From Candidatus Bathyarchaeota archaeon (GTDB lineage: Archaea; Thermoproteota; Bathyarchaeia; Bathyarchaeales; Bathyarchaeaceae): a stretch of DNA of 8,721 nucleotides. The position numbers were made by a program, and so were the translations under genes. Every line of letters starts with the position of its first letter. Position 1 is the first letter of the stretch. This document shows positions 1-5,530 of the stretch, piece after piece. The stretch covers positions 1 to 8,721 of the forward strand of contig JAOUJL010000053.1 of assembly GCA_029883255.1 (NCBI GenBank), written 5' to 3'. The notes beneath the pieces are model-generated. The model did not search any database, had not been told where the DNA came from, and was given only the letters and a program-made list of their open reading frames with translations.

Positions 1-364
1 TTGTAAACATTACTAAGGAGACGAAAAATAAGTAAAAGGATATTTGGTACAGTAAATCTGGGTACAGAAGTACTAGGCAGATTTGAACTACTATAACGAG
101 AATGGCTGTCACTAAAAGTAATTTTACCACTGATAATCCAGAATGTCTAATCGGCGACGAAAATCTTTTCCTGACATAAGGGTACCACAAGAAAGTAATG
201 ATTACGGTGAAGAGGCAGACCAAGAGGGAGAAATAGGTAATTATGTAGCCTAGTTGATTGAAAAACACAAGGAAAGAGTCTAAGCCAAACCAAACGAAGT
301 TTAAGAAAACGATTAAAAAAACTCCTACAGCTACAATACCTGCTAATATCGATCCCCTTTTCAA
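1..364 (-). CDS. Multi-pass membrane protein, 3' end outside the window (unknown family)
   Basis: The minus strand is open without a stop for 121 codons from a TTG start at 364 to the window edge. The start is supported by AAGGAG at 379-374, nine bases upstream; no ATG fits, so this gene is easily missed by ATG-only calling. The product starts with a short basic segment (MKRGS) and is almost all hydrophobic: helices at about residues 6-26, 38-61, 79-101 and from 104 to the edge, with a basic loop (YVRKRF, 63-68) between helices 2 and 3. This suggests an integral membrane protein with at least four spans and the loop on the cytoplasmic side. I do not recognise a family and see no catalytic motif in this part. 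The next gene upstream on the same strand (561-1064) is about 200 bp away, so co-transcription is possible but not shown. Confidence 0.8.
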   Translation of the reverse strand, partial: MKRGSILAGIVAVGVFLIVFLNFVWFGLDSFLVFFNQLGYIITYFSLLVCLFTVIITFLWYPYVRKRFSSPIRHSGLSVVKLLLVTAILVIVVQICLVLLYPDLLYQISFYLFFVSLVMFT

Positions 365-373
365 CTCTAAATT

Positions 374-379
374 CTCCTT
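374..379 (-). promoter_or_regulatory. Shine-Dalgarno site for the TTG start at 364
   Basis: AAGGAG on the minus strand lies nine bases before the TTG. It decides the start of the left-edge membrane protein, which has no in-frame ATG near its N terminus. Confidence 0.65.
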
Positions 380-538
380 AGATTAATGCCAGGTTAGGTT
401 CGCTATGGCAACCATTCTTTTGGAGTCTTTTTGTGGTCATTTCATAGTTATTTCCGAGTGCATTAATGGTAAAAGCATTCTGCATGTGAAATACAGAGAG
501 AAAGTATCAAAATATGCATTTTAGTAGGCTTGGGATTT

Positions 539-548
539 GCGCGCGCAT
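539..548. repeat. GCGCGCGCAT alternating purine-pyrimidine motif, copy 1
   Basis: A GC-alternating decamer in an otherwise AT-rich spacer, directly followed by a T9 run at 552-560 at the 3' end of the minus-strand gene ending at 561. The same decamer recurs at 2719-2728 and 8334-8343, with variants at 5456 and 7396. Confidence 0.6.
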
Positions 549-560
549 CTGCTTTTTTTT

Positions 561-1064
561 TCACCATTTAATTTTGAAAATAATGTCACAGCTTCCATTG
601 CAATTGTTGGTGTTTTTGTCAGCAATTATTTCCCCCTGGAGATCAAATGCCTTGAGCCATGAATCAAATCTGGTTTTTGCTGCACATTGGTGAATGGCAG
701 TAATTCCTGCTTTACTCACGTTCTTGTAAACATAACATTCCAATACTCGACCTAGGAATGTATTTCTGTCGAGGATCTTGAACTCATATTTGTGATCTTC
801 AGGGAAAAGGAGATCGGCCGCAATTTCCATTATTGTCTTAAAATCTTTGATATTTGTGATCTTCTCAAAACCAGTTTCTGCACGCAGTTGTTTTATCTCT
901 GTCTTACCGAAGGACTTGATCACTGCGAGATTCAATTTAGTGGCAATGTCGAATCCGAATTCTCCGACGGCTTTTAGATACCATCTTCCATCATGCAGGA
1001 GCCAAAGATTACGAAGCATCTTTTCTCTTTGTTCGGCCGTAAGTCTCAATTTAGCCTTATTCAT
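561..1064 (-). CDS. DUF6125-like protein (ATC hydrolase-related), 167 aa
   Basis: Likely a cytoplasmic protein of the DUF6125 type, a group related to L-2-amino-thiazoline-4-carboxylate hydrolase-like domains; its reaction is not established. The N-terminal stretch LRNLWLLHDGRWYLKAVGEFG (about residues 18-38), with its tryptophan and HD/GRW residues, followed by KSFGKTEIKQL, is what I recognise from that group. The C-terminal half carries C110, C127 after AGITAIHQ (about 119-126) and a C-x3-C pair at 155/159 near the end. There is no signal peptide or membrane helix. I chose ATG at 1064 because GGGGG at 1075-1071 sits six bases upstream; a GTG at 1088 would add eight residues but lacks a ribosome site. 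The small membrane gene at 1242 is divergent. Family assignment is from memory of the motif pattern and moderately sure. Confidence 0.8.
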   Translation of the reverse strand: MNKAKLRLTAEQREKMLRNLWLLHDGRWYLKAVGEFGFDIATKLNLAVIKSFGKTEIKQLRAETGFEKITNIKDFKTIMEIAADLLFPEDHKYEFKILDRNTFLGRVLECYVYKNVSKAGITAIHQCAAKTRFDSWLKAFDLQGEIIADKNTNNCNGSCDIIFKIKW

Positions 1065-1118
1065 ACATTTCCCCCATTTCTTTCTCACAGTCTAATTTAT
1101 TTGTGATTTGAACAATTT

Positions 1119-1170
1119 GTGTGTGTGGGTTGGGGGTTAAAATTTAATCCAACCAACCAACCAACCAAAC
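1119..1170. repeat. Intergenic palindrome family, copy A, with a (CCAA)5 tract
   Basis: A GT-rich arm (1119-1136) leads into TTAAAATTTAA (1137-1147), centred on A1142, and out into TCC and five CCAA units (1149-1168). CCAACC at 1153-1158 can pair with GGTTGG at 1128-1133, giving an imperfect inverted repeat. It lies between the divergent genes at 1064 and 1242. It is one of five copies of this core in the window. Confidence 0.65.
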
Positions 1171-1241
1171 CTTCATTCACTCTGTCAGGGTTCATGAAAA
1201 GTTTATTTGTTAACCGTGTAGAAAGATTATTGGGGGAAATG

Positions 1242-1445
1242 ATGAACAGTGGAATTATAGTGCTTGCCATTTTTGCATTTATTGTAAGTGTAATAATTTT
1301 TTGGTGGCAATCACGTGAAACTGGGGATCTAGTCAATTATTTTTTCGGGGTATATAAGACTCGTGAACGAGCACAACTTGAGGGAATTGGGGCTTTGATT
1401 TTGGGTATAATCTTACTCATACTAGGAATATTTGCGCCTCCATAA
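1242..1445 (+). CDS. Small two-helix membrane protein, 67 aa, unknown
   Basis: The product has two hydrophobic segments, about residues 4-22 (ending WW) and 49-65 (glycine/isoleucine/leucine-rich), joined by a polar linker with RETGD and YKTRERAQLEG. It ends at APP. This predicts a hairpin membrane protein with both ends on the same side. I do not recognise the family. I prefer the ATG at 1242, with TGGGGG at 1231-1236 five bases upstream; an adjacent ATG at 1239, or one at 1194 (83 aa, adding MKSLFVNRVERLLGE), are alternatives without a better ribosome site. The frame is open further upstream to 1119 but that reads through a low-complexity repeat and is not credible as protein. It faces a convergent DUF2284 gene. 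Confidence 0.6.
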   Translation: MNSGIIVLAIFAFIVSVIIFWWQSRETGDLVNYFFGVYKTRERAQLEGIGALILGIILLILGIFAPP

Positions 1446-1492
1446 ACTTCTGCACCTAAGCAGAGACAAACATAGCGCACGCTTTGGGTTTG

Positions 1493-1509
1493 GGATTAAA
1501 ATTTAATCC
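1493..1509. repeat. Intergenic palindrome family, copy B (perfect)
   Basis: GGATTAAA-A-TTTAATCC is a perfect inverted repeat with 8-base arms and one central base. It lies between two convergent genes (stops at 1445 and 1552), so here it could act as a bidirectional terminator or a protein-binding site; neither is shown. Confidence 0.7.
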
Positions 1510-1551
1510 ATTGCTGCGACAGCAGAGATGTGTCAGCTTTTTTGACAACGC

Positions 1552-2085
1552 CTACTGAACAAGTAGCAGCCCAAAGTATGTGGGTTTTTGTCTTCGAGTT
1601 TTCAAGACCTCGATGTGGAATCCGTTCTTCCTTGCAGTAGCATAAACGTCTATGCCCGAGGATTCCAAAGAAGGTCTAGCCAACCTCGGATAAATACAGT
1701 GTTGGAAGTTGCATTTCTCGCATCGTTCGCAGGGTCCAGCGACAAGTCCAAAGGCTAAATAGTATCCATGTAGGAAAACATGTCTTTCCAACTTGGCAAT
1801 CATGTCATGTGTTGTTATCGATTCATCTGGTACTCTCATAAGGATGGCGTGCGAATAACCCTTCAGAGCCTTTCTCGTCTGTTCTGGCGTTGGGCTGTAA
1901 GGTGGGCAGGTCAGAGATTTGCCATAATTCCCGCAACCGTATTGGCATTTGAGTCTAACCCAATCTTTGACAACAATGCTTTTTGGGTCAATTACTTTAG
2001 CGTCAACCGCTCCCATTTGGATAGCAAGTTCAGCAAACTGCTCCAAATCCTTGTCCAAGTGTTTTCTGCTCAACGCACTTTCCAT
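1552..2085 (-). CDS. DUF2284 predicted metal-binding protein, 177 aa
   Basis: This matches the DUF2284 family of predicted metal (probably iron-sulfur) binding proteins by its two cysteine clusters. The first is C47-x3-C51-x8-C60 followed by PPYSPTPE (61-68); the second is GPCERCEKCNFQHCIYP, with C119, C122, C125 and C130. The C-terminal half (SLESSGIDVYATARKNGF) is also typical, and the length is normal, so the gene looks intact. There is no signal peptide or membrane span; expect a cytoplasmic protein. Its reaction is not known from sequence. The start is the ATG at 2085, which lacks a clear Shine-Dalgarno site; a TATA-like AATTTAAAT lies 43 bp upstream, so the leader would be short. No partner gene lies on the same strand nearby, so it is probably a single-gene unit. 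Confidence 0.9.
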   Translation of the reverse strand: MESALSRKHLDKDLEQFAELAIQMGAVDAKVIDPKSIVVKDWVRLKCQYGCGNYGKSLTCPPYSPTPEQTRKALKGYSHAILMRVPDESITTHDMIAKLERHVFLHGYYLAFGLVAGPCERCEKCNFQHCIYPRLARPSLESSGIDVYATARKNGFHIEVLKTRRQKPTYFGLLLVQ

Positions 2086-2123
2086 CCATTCATTTCATTG
2101 GATATGGTATTGCTGTCGGGCAC

Positions 2124-2132
2124 ATTTAAATT
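2124..2132 (-). promoter_or_regulatory. TATA-like box for the DUF2284 gene
   Basis: AATTTAAAT on the minus strand is centred about 43 bp upstream of the ATG at 2085. With the usual archaeal spacing of about 25 bp, transcription would start near 2103. Confidence 0.4.
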
Positions 2133-2205
2133 CGTGGTTAGCTCCTTGCTCATGCACAACGTTGATAGTCGCCATTTTCAGCTATAACTTTTCCGCATCT
2201 GCATG

Positions 2206-2245
2206 CATGGTTGGTTGGGTTAAAATTTAATCCCCCCCCACACAT
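2206..2245. repeat. Intergenic palindrome family, copy C
   Basis: GGTTGGTTGGG precedes TTAAAATTTAA (2220-2230), which is followed by TCC, completing a run of eight C (2232-2239) and ACACA. The core GGTTAAAATTTAATCC (2218-2233) is identical to copy A and differs from copy B by one base. It sits between the divergent genes starting at 2085 and 2328. Confidence 0.65.
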
Positions 2246-2273
2246 TATGTTACTGTTGTGCCACAGTCACATA

Positions 2274-2323
2274 CTTTTAATAGTCGCGCAAGCGAATCAC
2301 GTAGCGCAAGATTGAGGAGGTGA
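2274..2323 (+). promoter_or_regulatory. TATA-like box and Shine-Dalgarno site for the gene at 2328
   Basis: CTTTTAATAG (2274-2283) is a TATA-like box about 50 bp before the ATG. GGAGGTGA (2316-2323), complementary to the archaeal 16S 3' end, sits four bases before ATG 2328 and fixes that start. Confidence 0.6.
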
Positions 2324-2327
2324 AAGA

Positions 2328-2591
2328 ATGATAGGAGCAGTAGTCTTTGTGATCGCCTTCGTTCTTTTTACAGTGATTTCTCTTGTCATTAGTCTGCCTC
2401 CTGGATCCTGGGTAGTACAAGAGTTGATTCCTGATCTTCAAGGAGCACAATACGAGTCTTTGGTAGTTGGCATCATAAATGGTGTGATCTATGGAGTTAT
2501 CATATGGATCATCTATAGCCTGGTGAAAAGGGTTTACGACAGAAAGAAGGGTCCGCAGAAAATAGTCGTAGAAGCAGAGGTTAAAAAATAA
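2328..2591 (+). CDS. Small two-helix membrane protein, 87 aa, unknown
   Basis: The start is firm: GGAGGTGA lies four bases upstream. Helix 1 is about residues 2-23 and begins almost at the N terminus; a PPGSW turn and an amphipathic linker (VQELIPDLQGAQYES) follow; helix 2 is about 46-66; the tail is strongly charged (KRVYDRKKGPQK). The positive tail suggests both termini are cytoplasmic with a short outside loop. I do not recognise the family. A second, frameshifted small membrane-protein gene follows within about 10 bases, so the two were probably an operon, perhaps with interacting products (inference). Confidence 0.8.
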   Translation: MIGAVVFVIAFVLFTVISLVISLPPGSWVVQELIPDLQGAQYESLVVGIINGVIYGVIIWIIYSLVKRVYDRKKGPQKIVVEAEVKK

Positions 2592-2598
2592 CCAGCTA

Positions 2599-2882
2599 AC
2601 GACAGCACGTGCGATAGTTGAAAGCCCCGATACTGTTGAGGAGCTAAAGATCAAATCGACGAGGTTTTTCAAGCCTCTCTAGCTGTCCACCTTAGCACTC
2701 CTCAACAGCGGGAAATGCGCGCGCGCATATTCTTTGCTGGTCTCAGCTTCCTGAGTCCAGAGGAATATCTGGCAAACCCGTCCGCTCATTCTACCTATTT
2801 GATACTGGTCGCAATTCTACAAATTGTAGTTGCAGCACTGATTGTCTGGTATGCATGGAAGTGGCCTAAACAGGAAGATTAG
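2599..2882 (+). pseudogene. Frameshifted small membrane-protein gene (single C-terminal helix)
   Basis: Two overlapping frames each read like protein. The first, from about 2599 (an ACG where an ATG would be expected), gives TARAIVESPDTVEELK and then runs off to a stop at 2680-2682. The second, open after the stop at 2637-2639, gives AKDQIDEVFQASLAVHL, then TPQQREMRARIFFAGLSFLS, a linker, a hydrophobic helix, and ends WKWPKQED at 2882. Joined at about 2646-2650 they make a coherent protein of roughly 95 aa: an acidic amphipathic N terminus, then one membrane helix near the C terminus. If no shift occurs, the largest ATG product would be 55 aa from 2715, whose GGGA is too close to act as a normal ribosome site. 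A sequencing error, a real frameshift mutation, or -1 slippage at CTA-AAG are all possible. The family is unknown. Confidence 0.5.
2717..2728. repeat. GCGCGCGCGCAT alternating motif, copy 2
   Basis: With the preceding AT and the following AT this is 16 bases of unbroken purine-pyrimidine alternation (2715-2730). Unlike the other copies it lies inside an open frame, where it encodes Arg-Ala-Arg of the frameshifted membrane protein. Confidence 0.6.
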
Positions 2883-2948
2883 CCCTAATAATATACTTTC
2901 ATTGTTCGCAACGGCAATTCTTCCTTTTCTCTTTTCTGTAACATCGGA

Positions 2949-3038
2949 TTATTTCTTAAACAAACAATCAAAGAACCAACGGAATTTATGAGAAACATCA
3001 GTGTTTGAAGATTTCGTTAAGTGTTTGCTTTGATACAT
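2949..3038 (-). CDS. Possible 29-aa peptide or leader ORF with strong ribosome site
   Basis: On the minus strand GAGGTGA (3049-3043) lies four bases before ATG 3038, the same sequence and spacing as the firm start at 2328. The frame then encodes 29 residues, beginning MYQSKHLTKSS and ending in the aromatic/basic RWFFDCLFKK, with TAA at 2951-2949. It is too short to recognise. It could be a real small protein, a leader peptide, or the surviving front of a decayed gene. It lies in the spacer between 2882 and 3162, which otherwise holds only a pyrimidine-rich stretch (about 2922-2939) that may end transcription of the plus-strand genes. Confidence 0.35.
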   Translation of the reverse strand: MYQSKHLTKSSNTDVSHKFRWFFDCLFKK

Positions 3039-3161
3039 TCTATCACCTCTAGCTTACATCACGATAGATGAGCTATGCATGATTCTAACGTCTACTCAAT
3101 TATTTTATGAATAAGTAATTCAAATAGCCTTAATTTGATTCAATAGAAGAATGTTACTGAA

Positions 3162-4838
3162 ATGTTAAATATGCAATTGTGGAATAGTCGTAGAATCCGA
3201 AAGGAGAAACAAGAATTGAAAAGGAAAGCAGTTTTGGGAATAATGTTGACACTGCTGTTTACAGGCATATTATCATTGACATTTGACATTCAACAAGTTG
3301 AAGCAAGTGGAACCATTTACATTAAGGCTGATGGAAATATTGAGGGTACAACAGACATTTCGACAGTTGACAACGTCACATACACCTTCACAGACAACAT
3401 TTTTAATCAGTCGATTATTGTGGAGAGGGATGACATTGTGGTTGATGGGGCAGGCTACACCCTTCAAGGAACAGGAGAAGGAACTGGAATAAGCCTGTCT
3501 GGAAGAAGCAACGTGACAATCAAAAACACAAACATCCAAAACTTCAGCTATGGCATCTCTCTCTATAATTCTTCTTTTAACAATAGCATAAGCTGGAACA
3601 ACATAACAGAAAACAACGGGAATGGCATCCACCTCTATTCTTCTTCTAACAATAGCATAAGCGGGAACAACATAACAGCAAACAGCTTGTATGGCATCTA
3701 TCTCGAATATTCTTCTAACAACAGCATAAGCGGGAATGTCTTTGTTGACGAGGGCTTGACTGTTTGGTATTCTTTTGGTAATGTGGTTGTGGATAATCTG
3801 GTGAATGGCAAGCCTCTGGTTTATCTTGAGGGTGTCTCAGACGTTGCGGTTGAAGACGCTGGGCAGGTGGTGCTCGTAAACTGCACCCGCATAAGAGTTG
3901 AAAACCTCAACCTATCATACACAGATGTGGGCGTGGAACTATTCCATACAACCAACACCACAATATCTGAAAACAACATAACAGAAAACAACGGGAATGG
4001 CATCCACCTCTATTCTTCTTCTAACAATAGCATAAGCGGGAACAACATAGCAAACAACGAAGATGGCATCAGGCTCGATTATTCTTCTAACAACAACAGC
4101 ATAGCTGGAAACAACATAATAGCAAACAACCTCGAAGGCATTTGGCTTTCCGAGTCTTCAGACAATAACAGCATATCAGGAAACAATATTAGAAACAATT
4201 ACGGAGGCATCTACCTCTATTCCTCTTCAAACAACAGCATTTACCATAATAACTTCATCAATAACACCGAACAAGTATATAGTCAATCTTCAACAAATGT
4301 TTGGGACAATGGTTTCCCTTCTGGCGGAAACTACTGGAGCGACTATACTGGAGTTGATGCTAACATGGATGGTGTTGGAGACAGCTCCTATGAGATAGAT
4401 TTAATGGATATCGACCATTATCCTTTAATGGGAATGTTTTCTGATTTCTCTGCTACATTAGAAGAAGAAACCTATCATGTGACTACTGTTTGTAATTCCA
4501 CAATCTCTGCATTTGAATTTGACGAAGTGAATAGGATAATAAGGTTTAATGTTACTGGGGAGGAAGGCATGGGATTTTGCAGAGTCTGTATTCCCCATGC
4601 CCTTACGGAGCCTCCCTACACCGTAACTGTTGATAGACAATCCCCACTATACGTCAACGATACACTATACGACAACGGCACCCACAGATGGATATACTTC
4701 ACATACCAGCATTCAACACATGAAGTAGAAATAATTCCAGAGTTTCCAACATGGACACCAATGCTACTTATACTCACAGGGCTTACAGTCATCATAATCA
4801 TCTACAAACGAAGACTGCTCAAAACACCAATTCACTAA
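3162..4838 (+). CDS. NosD-like right-handed beta-helix surface protein with C-terminal anchor, 558 aa
   Basis: Secreted, cell-surface-anchored protein. A basic N terminus (RRIRKEKQELKRK, 10-22) and hydrophobic core (about 24-41), then VEASG near 46-50, form a signal peptide. Residues about 51-110 are the N-terminal cap of a NosD/periplasmic copper-binding-like fold. From about 112 to 370 there are repeated beta-helix coils of the type NNSISGNNI-x(5-8)-GI-x-L-YSS. A nonrepetitive insertion (about 192-265) divides them. NYWSDYTGVDANMDGVGD (390-407) is an Asp-rich calcium-loop-like segment common after such helices, followed by a beta-sandwich-like domain (about 428-523). The end is PEFPTW (526-531), a helix (532-548) and KRR, resembling PEF-type sorting signals. 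N-x-S/T glycosylation sequons are very abundant. The partner or ligand is unknown; carbohydrate binding or an adhesin/S-layer role is an inference. No Shine-Dalgarno site is evident; ATG 3171 is an alternative start. Confidence 0.9.
   Translation: MLNMQLWNSRRIRKEKQELKRKAVLGIMLTLLFTGILSLTFDIQQVEASGTIYIKADGNIEGTTDISTVDNVTYTFTDNIFNQSIIVERDDIVVDGAGYTLQGTGEGTGISLSGRSNVTIKNTNIQNFSYGISLYNSSFNNSISWNNITENNGNGIHLYSSSNNSISGNNITANSLYGIYLEYSSNNSISGNVFVDEGLTVWYSFGNVVVDNLVNGKPLVYLEGVSDVAVEDAGQVVLVNCTRIRVENLNLSYTDVGVELFHTTNTTISENNITENNGNGIHLYSSSNNSISGNNIANNEDGIRLDYSSNNNSIAGNNIIANNLEGIWLSESSDNNSISGNNIRNNYGGIYLYSSSNNSIYHNNFINNTEQVYSQSSTNVWDNGFPSGGNYWSDYTGVDANMDGVGDSSYEIDLMDIDHYPLMGMFSDFSATLEEETYHVTTVCNSTISAFEFDEVNRIIRFNVTGEEGMGFCRVCIPHALTEPPYTVTVDRQSPLYVNDTLYDNGTHRWIYFTYQHSTHEVEIIPEFPTWTPMLLILTGLTVIIIIYKRRLLKTPIH
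3597..3674 (+). repeat. 78-bp exact direct repeat within the beta-helix gene, copy 1
   Basis: Identical base for base to 3972-4049 and in codon register, encoding residues 146-171. Other helix coils in the gene are only similar, so this pair reflects a recent duplication or gene conversion. Confidence 0.9.
3972..4049 (+). repeat. 78-bp exact direct repeat within the beta-helix gene, copy 2
   Basis: Second identical copy, encoding residues 271-296, exactly 375 bp (125 codons) after the first. Recombination between the two would remove the intervening insertion domain without breaking the frame. Confidence 0.9.
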
Positions 4839-4893
4839 ACGGCTATCTTCCTTGCCTCTTTGAACTTCATTCTTATCTTTCTCTCAAGGTTAG

Positions 4894-4926
4894 AAGGGGT
4901 ATAATTTTTTCTCGTTTTTACCCCTT
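4894..4926 (+). terminator. AAGGGGTA/TACCCCTT hairpin, module copy 1
   Basis: Stem of eight pairs (4894-4901 with 4919-4926), one T-T mismatch, two more A-T pairs, and a T-rich loop containing TTTTTTCTCG. It starts 56 bases after the beta-helix gene stop. The surrounding 42-base block (4890-4931) matches 6832-6873 downstream of the propeller gene with two differences. A transcription terminator is the simplest reading. Confidence 0.65.
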
Positions 4927-4998
4927 TGAGTATTTATACTGAATTTCAGCTGAACCCTATCTTTTTCAATTTCAAGCTGAGGCTCTGCTCTTTCTGAC

Positions 4999-5059
4999 GC
5001 TGACGCCACTTCTCACTATTCACCTTCAGGCGTCAGCTTTCACCGTTGAATTTTTTTTT
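4999..5059 (+). terminator. GCTGACGCC/GGCGTCAGC hairpin with T9 tract, module copy 1
   Basis: A perfect nine-pair stem (4999-5007 with 5029-5037) with a 21-base loop, then CTTTCACCGTTGA and nine T (5051-5059). The matching element at 7036-7093 keeps the stem although its inner bases differ. It resembles a terminator or the 3' end of a structured RNA. Confidence 0.65.
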
Positions 5060-5090
5060 GTGTGTGTTAAATTTTAACCCAACCAACCTA
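5060..5090. repeat. Intergenic palindrome family, copy D (inverted orientation)
   Basis: GTGTGTG precedes TTAAATTTTAA (5067-5077), which is followed by CCCAACCAACC. Read on the minus strand it is GGTTGGTTGGG-TTAAAATTTAA-CACACAC, the same arrangement as copy C, so this copy is flipped. It directly follows the T9 run of module copy 1. Confidence 0.65.
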
Positions 5091-5206
5091 GCATGTCTGC
5101 ATGATTCACTGAACAATTTATCGCCAAACATGAGCGAGATTTATTTGGAACCAAAAAACCTTGAAAAATCTCAATTCCTATAGTGTAATTAATTAATTAG
5201 AGACTA

Positions 5207-5237
5207 AAAAGAAGGAAGAAACAGGCTTCTTTCTTTT
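5207..5237. terminator. Isolated long hairpin in the spacer
   Basis: AAAAGAAGGAAG (5207-5218) pairs with CTTCTTTCTTTT (5226-5237) across a 7-base loop with one G-T pair. It is about 370 bases after the nearest upstream stop, so it may end a small untranslated RNA or be a relic terminator. Confidence 0.4.
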
Positions 5238-5455
5238 GAACCATCATCGTGTTTCCTATAAGGGAATAAAAGGAAATACGCCAATGCTTGAGCCAAGAGA
5301 AGCCCAATCTGAGCCTCGTTTACTATGTTTTATTAATAAATCTATATATGATGCGCATTACGTATATCTGAAACTTTACGATGCATGCGTAGTCTACTTT
5401 GTTTCTACGTAAAAACAGACATAATCCACCTGCTTAAGTTTCGCTATCACATTTT

Positions 5456-5470
5456 CGCGCGCGCGCAATG
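5456..5470. repeat. GC-alternating motif, copy 3
   Basis: CGCGCGCGCGC runs from 5456 to 5466 and is followed by AATGCATG, about 60 bp upstream of the propeller gene and just before its TATA-like box. Confidence 0.6.
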
Positions 5471-5530
5471 CATGTAGATTCTTGCAAAAGTCATAAAAAC
5501 TGAAACAATGCATATGCCTGATGATGTACT

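Larger units (their letters stand above)
5091..5530. other. Long spacer before the propeller gene
   Basis: 440 bases without a convincing gene. It holds a 12-pair AAAAGAAGGAAG/CTTCTTTCTTTT hairpin with one G-T pair and a 7-base loop (5207-5237), a GC-alternating tract (5456-5466), several ATGCAT sites, and a TATA-like CATAAAAAC (5492-5500) about 35 bp before ATG 5531. A plus-strand frame at 5284-5412 (42 codons from ATG, open upstream to about 5200) has no good ribosome site and no recognisable product. Confidence 0.5.

Noticed and set aside
405..524. 39-codon plus-strand ORF (MATILLESFCGHF...)
   Set aside because: No ribosome site or promoter, no recognisable product, and it lies in the upstream region of the left-edge membrane gene.
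1119..1241. N-terminal extension of the small membrane protein to GTG 1119
   Set aside because: It would translate the palindrome and CCAA repeat (WGLKFNPTNQPTKPS), and a better start with a ribosome site exists at 1242.
3162..4838. NosD copper-insertion function for the beta-helix protein
   Set aside because: No nos genes are present, and the repeats only show the fold; the C-terminal anchor and sequons fit a surface protein better.
5284..5412. 42-codon plus-strand ORF (MLEPREAQSEPRLL...), open upstream to about 5200
   Set aside because: Weak ribosome site, composition like the spacer, and the upstream part reads through a hairpin; chance is more likely.
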